64,000 nt of DNA from Clostridiales bacterium (GTDB taxonomy: Bacteria; Bacillota; Clostridia; Lachnospirales; WQUN01): the NCBI GenBank assembly GCA_031269465.1, contig JAISZB010000068.1, positions 1-64,000 of the forward strand. Direction: 5' to 3'. The notes beneath the pieces were generated by a model. That model was not told where the DNA came from and did no database searches. It saw only the letters and a list, made by a program, of their open reading frames with translations. Shown here in pieces: positions 52,628 to 61,715 of the stretch; positions within the stretch are counted from its first letter, which is position 1, and each line of letters opens with the position of its first letter. A program made the translations under genes and the position numbers.

Positions 52628-53922
52628 TTGTTGAAAATATAGCTCTTGCCTTTTCTTCTATAAGGGCGAACAAAATGAGATCCTTGCTCACTATGCTTGG
52701 GATCATAATCGGGATCATGTCCGTCATAGCAATCGTCATCGTAGGAGACGCCATGACTGCATCCGTTACGGAAAACATGTCATCTCTGGGGGCTGGCAAC
52801 ATTACTGTGAGCATTCAGGAAAAAGGCCTGGATTCCGCGGAGATAAACGTCATTGCGGGTGAAAGGATATCCCTGTCTGGCGGAAGGACGGCTAGAACCG
52901 GCAATTCCCCCGAGTCCAGCGACTTGATAACCGACGAGATGATAAACAGTGTCGCCGAAAGCTTCCCCGGTGAAGTCCTTGGAGTTTCCGTCAGCTATTC
53001 CGGAGGATCCGCGCAGGTAAAAAGCAAAGATCTCTATGCCAATATCTCTATAAGCGGAACAAATTCCGGTTATGCCACCGCAAATAACATCACTATGATA
53101 TCTGGACGCTACATCTCTGAAAGAGACGTTGAGGCAAGAGCAATGACCGCTGTTGTTTCAGACAAGTTAGTAGGCAATATGTTTCCAAACGGAGATGACC
53201 CAATAGGAGAGAAAGTTAAAGTATATAAATCCAACAGCATAGAGACTTACACGATTGTGGGCATATACGAATATGAGCAAATGGGCTTTGGCGGCATGGC
53301 TGCTGACATTGACATAAGCACTCCTTTTTACATCCCTGTTTCAACAGCCAAGGCTGATGTCCTGGAAAAAAACTATACCTATTTTACTGTTATAGCTGCC
53401 AACAATGTCGATGTAAACGCAATGACTGACAAGCTGCAGAATTACTTCGACAATCTTTACAGGAACAATAAACTCTGGAAAGCTTCAGCATCAAATATGA
53501 GTTCAATGCTCGATTCGATTTCAGAGACTTTGGGCACAATTTCTCTTGCCATCGCCTTCATAGCAAGCATCTCCTTGCTAGTCGGAGGCATCGGCGTCAT
53601 GAACATAATGCTCGTATCCGTTACTGAGAGAACAAGGGAAATCGGAACAAGAAAAGCTTTGGGCGCTAAAAATTTCAATATAAAAATACAATTTGTAATT
53701 GAAGCAGCCATTATTTCTCTTGTAGGCGGAATAATAGGAATAATATTGGGAATCTTCATCGGCATAATCATCACGAATGTCATAGATGCGCCGCTTGTAA
53801 TATCATCCATTGTTGTCCTGGGCATCGCCATGTTCTCAATGGCCATAGGAATTTTCTTCGGATGGTACCCAGCCAGCAAGGCTGCAAAGATGGATCCCAT
53901 TGAAGCTCTGAGATATGAGTAA
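52624..53922 (+). CDS. MacB-like ABC transporter permease
   Basis: 432 residues with the MacB layout: membrane helix 1 (~18-40; MRSLLTMLGIIIGIMSVIAI), a large extracellular MacB_PCD domain (~45-290), and an FtsX domain with three helices (IAFIASISLLVGGIGVMNIML, VSVTERTREIGTRKALGA, and the last helices ending ASKAAKMDPIEALRYE). MacB-type systems in Firmicutes export or sense antimicrobial peptides and lipids. Last gene of the operon. Confidence 0.95.
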   Translation: MIVENIALAFSSIRANKMRSLLTMLGIIIGIMSVIAIVIVGDAMTASVTENMSSLGAGNITVSIQEKGLDSAEINVIAGERISLSGGRTARTGNSPESSDLITDEMINSVAESFPGEVLGVSVSYSGGSAQVKSKDLYANISISGTNSGYATANNITMISGRYISERDVEARAMTAVVSDKLVGNMFPNGDDPIGEKVKVYKSNSIETYTIVGIYEYEQMGFGGMAADIDISTPFYIPVSTAKADVLEKNYTYFTVIAANNVDVNAMTDKLQNYFDNLYRNNKLWKASASNMSSMLDSISETLGTISLAIAFIASISLLVGGIGVMNIMLVSVTERTREIGTRKALGAKNFNIKIQFVIEAAIISLVGGIIGIILGIFIGIIITNVIDAPLVISSIVVLGIAMFSMAIGIFFGWYPASKAAKMDPIEALRYE

Positions 53923-54062
53923 GGCATAATATCCCTTGGGATATTCTTGGCTGGAAGCACCGTCAGAATTTAAGAACTCAGCCGGAACGCTGCATTTTCA
54001 GAAAAGAGCCTTTGACTGGAGAATTTGAAGTCGACAGCCCTTGGCGGTTAGTATGAAAGAGC

Positions 54063-54113
54063 TATGTCGATTTGAAGCCCATCGACATAAGGGGTCATAT
54101 GCAAATCAGCATA
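54063..54113. repeat. Mini palindromic element, type B
   Basis: TATGTCGATTTGAAGCCCA and TCATATGCAAATCAGCATA. Between the export operon and its terminator. Confidence 0.6.
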
Positions 54114-54146
54114 GCCTCTTGCTTTCAGGTGCGCCAGATAAAACTT

Positions 54147-54187
54147 AACGCTGAGAAGGCGGCATAAGCTGCCTTCTCAGCGTTTTC
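54147..54187. terminator. Convergent terminator between the export operon and cdaR
   Basis: AACGCTGAGAAGGC (54147-54160) pairs perfectly with GCCTTCTCAGCGTT (54171-54184), loop GGCATAAGCT, followed by TTCTTA; A-rich on the other side. Confidence 0.88.
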
Positions 54188-54223
54188 TTATTTAGATCAT
54201 GAAACTTCAGACTTCTGGGATTT

Positions 54224-55576
54224 CTAGTCCAACGGATCATAGGCTGGGAGGGCTTCATTGCCATCTGGGGATGACAAGTCATCCAGGGACGACAAGCCTG
54301 AAGGAAAGATGGTGGCAGTGCTTGTCCGCTCGTTTATGACCACTCGAATCATTACTGGGCCGCCAAGCTTTACTACCTTCGGAGAAAGCTCGAAATGAAG
54401 CGCTACATCGTGAATGCCCTGCGACAGTCCTGAGAGATCCAGCTCTGCGAGCAGATTGCTGCTGTTGATTTTTTCTACTTCGTCAGCTGGACCTCTTATT
54501 GTAACTTTCACAGGCTCCGGAGGTATCTGAACCACGAAATTGCCTATATCCCTGATAATTGAAATGGAGCTTGAAGGAATAGTAATATCCTTCACAGCCT
54601 CTTCGTCTATCTCAACTCTCACTATCACGCTGTCAGACGCAGTTGATCTAACAGCTACTTTACCTGTCAGCAACTCCCTTATGCTAAAGGATGCAACCTT
54701 TGATTCCATGTCCCCGTCAATTATCACAGGCTTGAGAGCAATCTCAACAATTGAGTCCAGTTCCTCCTGCGGCCCTACGAGATCAATTGTCTCAGGCTCC
54801 ACAGTCAAGCTGGAAACCCAATACCCTTCATTGGGGCTTCCTTCGAACGAAGGCTTGATTGGAACTGTCTTTATCTGATAAACCGGCACTTTGACAGCTA
54901 TGCTTTCCACAGATAAAGTCAAGCTTTCTGTTATGTCCTTGCCATCAGCATTATATGCATAAATGGGAGCGTCCTGTATTTCGACGTCTTTATCAGCATC
55001 CTTGACGCTTACCACTGTGCGAATGGATGCCACGGTATCTACAACAGACTTCGGCCCGGTTACTTCCACCACATCCTGATAAGTCGGATTTTGGCACTCA
55101 AAGCCCTGCTTAGGCTCTCCTTCTATAATTACAAGCACCGGCGATGGCTGCGTTATTATCCTGTCTATTATCACTATAATGCTTTCCGGCTTCTGGCTAA
55201 GCGGAACTGCATTTGTATACACTTCAACCTTTATAGGCAAATTTATAGGCTCGCCCAGCCTGTTGCTGTTGGTGGAAGTGATTAGAGAGCTCAAATCCAC
55301 ATAGGCTGAAACGAAAGTGGATAAATTGTCTCTTATGCTTCGCTTAGCTTGGATTTTTATGCTTACGCTCTGAGTAAGCTTATCCTTATTGGTAATAATG
55401 AAGCCGTTCTCAAGCAAAACGTCTTCATGCACAAGCGTTATAGGCTTTGTGATTGTTCTTGTATACAGAGTATCATCTATGTTGTAAACTACAAACCAGA
55501 GAAGTACGGCAGAGACGAGCGCCAGTAATTTCCAGCCTATGTCTTTTAAGAAGAAGTCATTCAGAATTCTTATCAC
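54224..55576 (-). CDS. cdaR: CdaR, YbbR-domain regulator of diadenylate cyclase
   Basis: 450 residues: a short cytosolic start, one membrane helix (WKLLALVSAVLLWFVVYNI) and four YbbR domains outside the cell (repeated patterns such as VEVTGPKSVVDTVASIRTVV, IDLVGPQEELDSIVEIA, VTIRGPADEVEKINSSN). In Bacillus, CdaR binds CdaA and modulates its activity. The start is a GTG at 55576 with AAGGAGG seven bases upstream; the frame extends to 55621 but without a site. It overlaps cdaA by 20 bases. The usual third gene, glmM, is not directly downstream here: the locus ends at a terminator facing another operon. Confidence 0.9.
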   Translation of the reverse strand: MIRILNDFFLKDIGWKLLALVSAVLLWFVVYNIDDTLYTRTITKPITLVHEDVLLENGFIITNKDKLTQSVSIKIQAKRSIRDNLSTFVSAYVDLSSLITSTNSNRLGEPINLPIKVEVYTNAVPLSQKPESIIVIIDRIITQPSPVLVIIEGEPKQGFECQNPTYQDVVEVTGPKSVVDTVASIRTVVSVKDADKDVEIQDAPIYAYNADGKDITESLTLSVESIAVKVPVYQIKTVPIKPSFEGSPNEGYWVSSLTVEPETIDLVGPQEELDSIVEIALKPVIIDGDMESKVASFSIRELLTGKVAVRSTASDSVIVRVEIDEEAVKDITIPSSSISIIRDIGNFVVQIPPEPVKVTIRGPADEVEKINSSNLLAELDLSGLSQGIHDVALHFELSPKVVKLGGPVMIRVVINERTSTATIFPSGLSSLDDLSSPDGNEALPAYDPLD

Positions 55577-56414
55577 GTCTTTGCCTCCTTCTTGCATTCG
55601 TCTCCTTCTCTTCTTTAACATCGCCTTGCAAAAGCATTTCGCTTATCTGTTTCTCTGTAACCCTTCTTTGGAGCTTTCCTCCTCTGGCAACGCTCATGGC
55701 CCCGGTCTCCTCAGAAACCACCAGGACTACGGCATCAGAAACCTCGCTGGCGCCCACTGCGGCGCGGTGCCTGGTTCCAAGCTCCTTTCCTATCTCAACC
55801 GTCGTAAGAGGCAGTATGCATGCGGCGGCGGTTATCCGATTTGATCGGATTAATACAGCTCCATCATGAAGCGGCGTTTTGTCTTCGAAAATATTAATTA
55901 GCAATTGACTGGTAATGACCGCGTCAATGGGAATGCCTGTCTGTTCATGATCTCCAAGAGCAACATGCTGCTCTATAACAATAAGCGCTCCAGTCCTGGC
56001 TTCCGCCATGAGTTTGGAAGCTTTGACTATTTCGCTGATAGAAAAAGGAGACAAATTGGATAGTTTTTTCTCATCGTTTTTCAAAAAGACTCCCAAAATC
56101 TTTCCTTTTCCCAATTGCTCCAGAGCTTTGCGAAGCTCAGGCTGGAAGAGCACTACTAGAGCTATCAAGCCAATGTTGAACGTCATGCGCATGACCCAAA
56201 GGATAGTGATGAGGTTCAGCAGACTCGCCACAGCGTATACCAGAAGAACTATCAAAAAGCCTTTAAACAAAGACCAGGCTCTGGTCTCGCGGATCCACTG
56301 AAGAATTTTGTAGATTGCCAAGGATATCGCCAGAATGTCGATGAAATTGCCAAGCCAGACCGGCACTTCAATGACTGGGATCCAGCCGTTTAAAATATTC
56401 TGTATAAACCCCAC
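55557..56414 (-). CDS. cdaA: Membrane-bound diadenylate cyclase
   Basis: 285 residues. About three N-terminal helices (~22-90), then the DAC (DisA_N) domain with DGA at 184-186 and RHR at 215-217, the residues that bind ATP and metal. It makes c-di-AMP, which controls potassium and osmolyte transport and wall homeostasis. The start is GTG with AAAGGTGA at the right distance. The C-terminal ~20 residues are basic and variable (KEEKETNARRRQRRDKNSE). Confidence 0.95.
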   Translation of the reverse strand: MGFIQNILNGWIPVIEVPVWLGNFIDILAISLAIYKILQWIRETRAWSLFKGFLIVLLVYAVASLLNLITILWVMRMTFNIGLIALVVLFQPELRKALEQLGKGKILGVFLKNDEKKLSNLSPFSISEIVKASKLMAEARTGALIVIEQHVALGDHEQTGIPIDAVITSQLLINIFEDKTPLHDGAVLIRSNRITAAACILPLTTVEIGKELGTRHRAAVGASEVSDAVVLVVSEETGAMSVARGGKLQRRVTEKQISEMLLQGDVKEEKETNARRRQRRDKNSE

Positions 56415-56472
56415 CTGTATTTCACCTTTGCTCCGTGCGCGCTCCTGCTAAAGGCCGCGATATTTTAGGACT

Positions 56473-57459
56473 TCAGTTGTAGCCGCTGTCGGGCTCGGCG
56501 CGGCGCACCTTGCTGCGAAGGACTCGGTTTCGCCTGGTCATTATGACCTTCGGAACGACTTTAACGAAATAGTAATTCTCTTCGTCCTCAAACTCCACCC
56601 GCTCAGCCCTTCCATAATCCAGAACCACATCAAAGAACCTCACAAGCTCCGCCAATCCCGCTGATATGATTGTAAAAACGAGCACAAAGAATATGTCCTC
56701 ATCTATTCCCGTCATTATCTTCGCGATGATAAAGCTGATGACTACCATCAGAGCGCCAAGCGCAACGCTTATGTCCTTGGAATAGTCAATTGACATGCGC
56801 GATATGCCATATACCACAAGAAGCACCATCGCGAAAATAAAAGAGTAGAATATCCAGCTTTGATTCCCAGAAACGCTTGAAACCAATTCGCGAAGGATTG
56901 CTCCGAAGGTTTCTGGCATATCCATGATTGCCAAACCCGCTGATTTTGTAGTTTGAGTCAGTTCATGCACTACAGGTATGAAATTCCAGATGAATATTCC
57001 TATGGATATCGGAATAAGCGCGGTAACGCTGAAATACAAACCCGCCAGAATGGGAACTAGATAAGGTATCTTGAAATAAAAGGCAGCTAAAGTAAGCAGT
57101 ATTAGTATACTCTCCCTTGGCGCCAATCTTGCATAGAAGAACAGGACGCAAAGCAAAAACAGCGTAACCAGCAAAGCTATCTCAGTGTACTGCGACAATT
57201 GTATCCCTATGTCCACAATCATAATACCATAGGAAAGGCTGTGCGGGAGTATTACAAATATCACTCCCAGGAGGAGGGTTATCGGCAGAGCAAGAGGGGC
57301 TTCAAAAAAAGGCCTGAAGACGTCCAAGGGGTATCCTATGCCTGAAATGATATTGAATGCCGCAATGCCCGCAATGAACCGCAAAAGAAATAGCAACCCG
57401 ACCTCGAACTGCTTATATAAGCGAACTATCGCTTCTCGTGCTTGCAATATCGCCTTCAT
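56473..57459 (-). CDS. Polytopic membrane protein linked to cdaA
   Basis: 328 residues, eight or nine hydrophobic helices (FLLRFIAGIAAFNIISGIGY, ALPITLLLGVIFVILPHSLS, ALLVTLFLLCVLFFYARLA, LIPISIGIFIWNFIPVV, IFYSFIFAMVLLVVYGI, ALGALMVVISFIIAKIM, FFVLVFTIISAGLAELV) and a basic cytosolic tail of ~45 residues ending REVRRAEPDSGYN-like. No family recognised and no transporter signature. The open frame extends upstream to 57534; GGAGGAG precedes the ATG at 57459 at a somewhat long distance. It overlaps the next upstream gene by 47 bases and lies 58 bases before cdaA, so all four genes form one operon. A role in c-di-AMP control or transport is an inference from position only. Confidence 0.7.
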   Translation of the reverse strand: MKAILQAREAIVRLYKQFEVGLLFLLRFIAGIAAFNIISGIGYPLDVFRPFFEAPLALPITLLLGVIFVILPHSLSYGIMIVDIGIQLSQYTEIALLVTLFLLCVLFFYARLAPRESILILLTLAAFYFKIPYLVPILAGLYFSVTALIPISIGIFIWNFIPVVHELTQTTKSAGLAIMDMPETFGAILRELVSSVSGNQSWIFYSFIFAMVLLVVYGISRMSIDYSKDISVALGALMVVISFIIAKIMTGIDEDIFFVLVFTIISAGLAELVRFFDVVLDYGRAERVEFEDEENYYFVKVVPKVIMTRRNRVLRSKVRRAEPDSGYN

Positions 57460-57877
57460 AGTAGAGATTTGTCTCCTCCTCAAATTGTTCGCGGGGCGGG
57501 CGGATCTTATCCACCATGACCAGAAGGCGCACATAGTTTTTAAGTCTGGTCTGGCACTTCGCGTACTGCCTGGCGGCGGTAATTGTACCGATCAGCGTGT
57601 ACGCCGCCATAACTATTAGAATGAATACGGCTGCGTCTATCCCCGCTTTTCTGAAGTCAATTGACAGAATGTCAACCTGTTTCACCAGAAGCTCATTCAG
57701 CCAGTATATCAGAAGAGCTATCATTGATCCCAAAAAGGCGCAAAGCCGCGTCCACATGTTTTTCTTGTAGATGAAGTCATGCCTGAAAAATTCATTAGTC
57801 CTTTTGTCTTGTGCACCGTAGTGCTTGTCATAAATGGCAAGCTTCGTCATTACCATGATTCTCTTTTCATTAATCAT
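57413..57877 (-). CDS. Two-helix membrane protein at the head of the cda operon
   Basis: 154 residues. A basic N-terminal part (MTKLAIYDKHYGAQDKRTNE, FFRHDFIYKKNMW) is followed by two close helices (LCAFLGSMIALLIYWLNELL, DAAVFILIVMAAYTLIGTIT) and a cytosolic tail with a charged helix (RQYAKCQTRLKNYVRLLVMV). Family not recognised. GGGGGG lies five bases ahead of the ATG at 57877. The long overlap with the following gene implies coupled translation. Confidence 0.65.
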   Translation of the reverse strand: MINEKRIMVMTKLAIYDKHYGAQDKRTNEFFRHDFIYKKNMWTRLCAFLGSMIALLIYWLNELLVKQVDILSIDFRKAGIDAAVFILIVMAAYTLIGTITAARQYAKCQTRLKNYVRLLVMVDKIRPPREQFEEETNLYYEGDIASTRSDSSLI

Positions 57878-57971
57878 ATCCCCCCTGCCCTCCTGTTCAG
57901 ATTTTGGGCCTTGCGCCGAACCGTTTGAAACTTGCAATTTCCTGCAAAACAATTGGTTCGAGCACAATCCT

Positions 57972-58000
57972 CCCTTGAATCCGCATCGCGGATTCAAGGG
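57972..58000. terminator. Perfect hairpin upstream of the cda operon
   Basis: CCCTTGAATCCGC (57972-57984) and GCGGATTCAAGGG (57988-58000) pair perfectly around a three-base loop. There is no T-run in either direction, so it is either an unusual terminator for the lipoprotein gene upstream or a leader structure of the cda operon. Confidence 0.5.
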
Positions 58001-58162
58001 AATTTAAATTCTCGCTTCAAGCCATGAAAGCTTTATAACGCCACATGGCAATAATCTCTCATAATTGCACTATCTCTGTGACCCAAGCAGATCCTCGACC
58101 TGCGCACTGATGAAGCTTATCCATATGATTCACTGGAATCTCTTAAAGCTGGGCAGACTTCA

Positions 58163-59467
58163 TCATTCTTCAAGCGAAGCAAGCTCCTTTTCCTCAGAAG
58201 GCGTATTCTTGCGCGCAAGCGCTGGACTTCCAGACATGCCCGCCGCATCGTAGCGCACTCCTGGATCCCAAAGCAGCCATTCATCTACACCTGCGTCAAG
58301 CGCGCCTTGAATTTGCGCGCCTCTTTCATCTCCCCCATACTGCAGGTGCCTTGATAGCCATGATGCGGTGAAGTCTTGAAGCCATGGACGGACTTTCGCC
58401 CTATGCTCCCCTTCCGGTATCTTATTTAGCCTTTCATTTGAGAGTTCCATGGATTCATATATAGTATCATATGGAAGCAAATCGGGAATGTCAAGACCCA
58501 TTGAGCCATTGGCGTAATGCGAAGGATACACCATCGGGCATAAGACATCCACTATCTTTCCCAGCTCTGTATAATTTTGCCCTACAATTGCGGCATCTAT
58601 GTCGCTATTTATAATTGTTCCATAAACATCTGCAGAAACTTTCACTCCGTAAGGCCTGAGAACATCCATAGCAAGCCTCGCGAAATCCTCAATGGCCTCT
58701 GAGCGGCTTTTTCCTCCGGTATCGCCCATATCTGCTGAGTCGAGCCTGGATGATGCGGCGAATCTGACATAGTCGAACTGGATCTCTTTGAATCCAGCTT
58801 CAGCGGCCGCCTTGGCAAAGCTCAGAACATACTCGCAAGCCTCTTTATTGTACGGGTTTAGCCACGCATTCCTCTGCGGATCCAGCCAGATGCTGCCGTC
58901 TTGATTATGTATATACAATTCTGGCTTGAAATGATAGCTGTTGTTGTCTTTGAACGCAACAAGCCTGGCAATGGGATAGATGCCGTTTAATTCCAGAATA
59001 TCCATAAGCGCTGAGACATCCTCAATGTTTCCTACGGATATGCCCAACTCGTCTGCCATTTCAAAGCCCTTAAACGTCATAAGCCCCTCTTCGGTCTTGA
59101 CGTCTATAACCATGGCATTAACTCCGCCTTCTTTGCAGACGTCTAGAATATCTTGCATATACTGATCCCCGCCTGCCCGATTGCTGGTTACATAAATTCC
59201 GTGCACCACAGGAACCTCTGGAAGCGGCGCAAAATCCAGGGGAGGAGGCGTCATGTAAAAATCAAATGTAATAGGCGCCTCCTCAATCGCCGGCGTCGGC
59301 TCCGGCTCGGCTGTCTGCGCCAAAGCCTCCTCAGCGGCTTCGGTTGCGCGCGTCGGCGGCATACTCGGATCCAAGTTCATGAATACCCCATCCTTCGGCC
59401 CATTGGAGCAGCCGGCAAGAATCAATGCGGCAAAAGCCAAGACGCCGCGCCTCTTAATATTTTTCAA
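58163..59467 (-). CDS. Lipoprotein with putative glycoside hydrolase domain (DUF4015/GH13-like)
   Basis: 434 residues. Lipobox LILAGCS at ~16-22, then a Pro/Glu/Ala/Thr linker to ~70. From ~85 the domain of putative glycosidases found in Firmicutes: VVHGIYVTSNRAGG, AMVIDVKTEEGLMTF, IYPIARLVAFKDN, WLNPYNKEACEYVLSFAKAA, EIQFDYVRFAA, VKVSADVYGTI, VLCPMVYPSHYANGSMG, RPWLQDFTASW. The order fits a TIM-barrel with acidic residues at strand ends. The substrate is unknown; a cell-wall or envelope glycan is likely given its lipid anchor. The start codon is TTG with GGGGGAG upstream. It reads toward the cda operon. Confidence 0.85.
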   Translation of the reverse strand: MKNIKRRGVLAFAALILAGCSNGPKDGVFMNLDPSMPPTRATEAAEEALAQTAEPEPTPAIEEAPITFDFYMTPPPLDFAPLPEVPVVHGIYVTSNRAGGDQYMQDILDVCKEGGVNAMVIDVKTEEGLMTFKGFEMADELGISVGNIEDVSALMDILELNGIYPIARLVAFKDNNSYHFKPELYIHNQDGSIWLDPQRNAWLNPYNKEACEYVLSFAKAAAEAGFKEIQFDYVRFAASSRLDSADMGDTGGKSRSEAIEDFARLAMDVLRPYGVKVSADVYGTIINSDIDAAIVGQNYTELGKIVDVLCPMVYPSHYANGSMGLDIPDLLPYDTIYESMELSNERLNKIPEGEHRAKVRPWLQDFTASWLSRHLQYGGDERGAQIQGALDAGVDEWLLWDPGVRYDAAGMSGSPALARKNTPSEEKELASLEE

Positions 59468-59585
59468 CTAATTCTCCCCCTATGCTGTGTTTTGAAATTC
59501 ATCATTGGCGTTTATATAGCGCATAAAGATCCCGCAGCGGCTGCCGGGGTTTTCCGGCTTCTGTACTGGCGCTTTTTCGCCTTGC

Positions 59586-59722
59586 TATACTGATTCGCAT
59601 ATGAAGGTTCCAATTTTGGCGCTTGATTGTACAGCGAGTGCGAAATGCCGATATCGGCATATCACATCTTGAACGTGGATAATCAAGCTCCAAAATTGGA
59701 ACATTTGACTGCTATCGGTATA
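59586..59722. repeat. Palindromic element, type B, end 2 on the left
   Basis: TATACTGATTCGCATATGAA, GGCGCTTGATTGTACAGCGAG, perfect centre TGCGAAATGCCGATATCGGC, right GGATAATCAAGCTCC and GACTGCTATCGGTATA. About 120 bp upstream of the lipoprotein gene. Confidence 0.92.
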
Positions 59723-60440
59723 TCAGCTGGAATGGTCGCTCAAGCTGACTTCTGATTTCAAACACGCTTTTTTTCTCTATAAGATCCATTCTTGTGACTG
59801 GCGCCGCTTATTTCGCTTTGATGCGGCATTCAGTTATGAAAGCAGCAGGGCATTTATAGCGCCTTAACCCGCAATCATCGCGAAATGTCCTTGCCTGAGG
59901 CTTTACTGTGCCTAACATCCCAATTATATATATATGTCTTTCCTGCGCTTATTATTTTGGGATGATGAACTGATTGAACCTGATAATTGAACGTATCAGC
60001 CATGATGAAAAGCAACATGCATTTTGGGGGCTAAAGTCCTCCGGTTAAGGAGAAAGTCGGAAAGCAAGGATGGGTTCCATAAAGCGCGTGGCTTTGCAAT
60101 CGCCTTCATCATCTCTTTAGCCAGCATAATGCGCGTTTCTGAAAGCGCGGAATGCGCTTAGGCAGTTAAACGTTTCGCTGAATTCCAAAATTACCAGTGC
60201 CAAATGCAACCCTAAAAGGGCATTTCTGGATTTTTAAGCGCTAAGCGGCGTAAAAAATCTACTAATATATTATACCACAGTTTTATTTAGTACGGCATTG
60301 ATAAGCTGGCTTTTAGTGAAAATTTTCTGCCAAACACAGTAAAAAAAGGATCACTGAGGAGACATAGAGCGGCATTCGACAAAATCTCAGTTTATCGCAA
60401 TGCTATTTATGATGCAGACGATCGTTTTCAAAGTTTCGGA
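59723..60440. other. Intergenic stretch without a recognised gene
   Basis: About 720 bases, AT-rich in the right half. No open frame with family resemblance, no rRNA, tRNA or riboswitch pattern seen. Confidence 0.5.
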
Positions 60441-60487
60441 TCAGGCTTAATCGAATGCGGAGCTCCCTGCCCCGCCGCGAAATCGCT

Positions 60488-60660
60488 TTAGACGATGTAT
60501 CCGTCTATCTCCGTCTTGCGAAGACACGCCGCGAGCTTGTCCGTATGGAGCAGAGCCATCATCCCGAGAATCAGATCGCGCTCTGATTCGGCCATGCGGA
60601 ATTTGATCTGTGCCGTGCGAATGCGTGCGCGCCCTTTTTGCTTTCGTTTTCCATGCCGTA
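60488..60660 (-). pseudogene. MobC-like relaxosome protein, N-terminal remnant
   Basis: In one minus-strand frame ending at TAA (60488-60490): RTAQIKFRMAESERDLILGM, then MALLHTDKLAACLRKTEIDG and YIV. This fits the beginning of MobC-family proteins (QIKFRVTxxERxLI ... MAxLGTxNxAAYLRKMAIDGYI), DNA-binding accessories of relaxases. It is about 45 residues of a normal ~110-120 and stops right after DGYIV. No relaxase follows. Confidence 0.6.
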
Positions 60661-60696
60661 TGCCCTTTCTTCCACAGGGGTTTGGGGCTTTTCCCC

Positions 60697-60736
60697 GGCA
60701 AGCATAGGAAGCGGGTACCCGCTTCCTATGCTTGCC
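60697..60736. other. 40-bp perfect palindrome, candidate oriT or relaxosome site
   Basis: Twenty bases on each side of the centre are exactly complementary (GGCAAGCATAGGAAGCGGGT and its reverse complement), with no loop. It lies about 40-70 bases upstream of the MobC remnant, where mobilisable elements carry oriT inverted repeats. It is unrelated in sequence to the TATA-ended element family. Confidence 0.55.
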
Positions 60737-60739
60737 AAG

Positions 60740-61700
60740 ATTATCATTGCGTGATGATTAATCAGTAATCATTACTTTTCTTTCATCAGCACAGAGCGAA
60801 AGGAAGCCGTCGTTTCGCGATATTCAGCGCATCTGGCGCTGATTAGGAATTGGGGGTTTGCGCGGAGGCTGCCCATGGAGAAATTGGGGCGCGAGTTCGC
60901 AAGTGATGATTAAAAACTCAGAATGACGATTAGTTTTGCTCCAGCAAGCGCAAAGCAGGACGCCATTTGGTCTCTTGGAGAAATTTTTAATCAGCATATC
61001 GCAAGTCTGCAATCACGAATGCGTTTTTTAATCAGCACCGAGCAGCCCTTAAACGCCCACAGACAAAGCGTTCGTTTGCCCGGTGCCGATTTAAGAAAAG
61101 TGATGATAACTGGCTTGACTTATCAGGAATTCCTGATAACCATTATGTATGTCCAATTGCGAGGTATTTTCTCGGAGTTTCAGCAAATCCGCTTCCCAGA
61201 CGCGATTCCGTATGTTCTCTCATTCATTTCACAATTGATTTGGTTGCGAAGTTGAGCGAACATCTCAAGAACTTATATTTTTATACTGCCAAATTGGAGT
61301 TGGAGATGATAGAATATTTTATAGCTATCGCATAGCAATTTAATGTAATTCATTATGGATGTATGCTTTGCAATAGCTCGGAATATAACGATTTTGGATT
61401 AATATTCATACATTTTGTTAGATAATTTGTAACAACCATGAAATCAATTTGAATAATTTGGATATATATTTGCATCCTTCAAAAATCTCGATTTCAAGTG
61501 CGTCAGCCGAAAAATCTCCTTATTTTAATGTTGGAGTTGTGCCTCAGTCAGAATGCAGCTATTTTTGTATGGTTCGAATTTGCAATGAACTTGCTTCGAT
61601 ATCAGGGTTATATGAAGTCAAAAAATTGATATTGATGGTGATTCATTGGAAGAATAGTAATTGAATTTTCCAGACGGCGTCTGGAAAATTTAAAATAAGC
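60740..61700. other. Stretch with no convincing gene
   Basis: Open frames at 60923-61255 and 61449-61664 (+) lack ribosome sites and known motifs. Composition swings from GC-rich (60780-61100) to AT-rich (61260-61480), as in a patchwork of decayed sequence. Confidence 0.45.
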
Positions 61701-61715
61701 GGAGGAGGCTCTTCC

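Noticed and set aside
57950-58000. GGTTCGAGCACAATCC as a tRNA T-arm
   Set aside because: No matching acceptor, D-arm or anticodon stem around it; the neighbouring hairpin is a separate perfect palindrome.
60923-61664. Two plus-strand open frames of 71-110 codons
   Set aside because: No ribosome site, no recognisable motif and mixed base composition; more likely decayed sequence.
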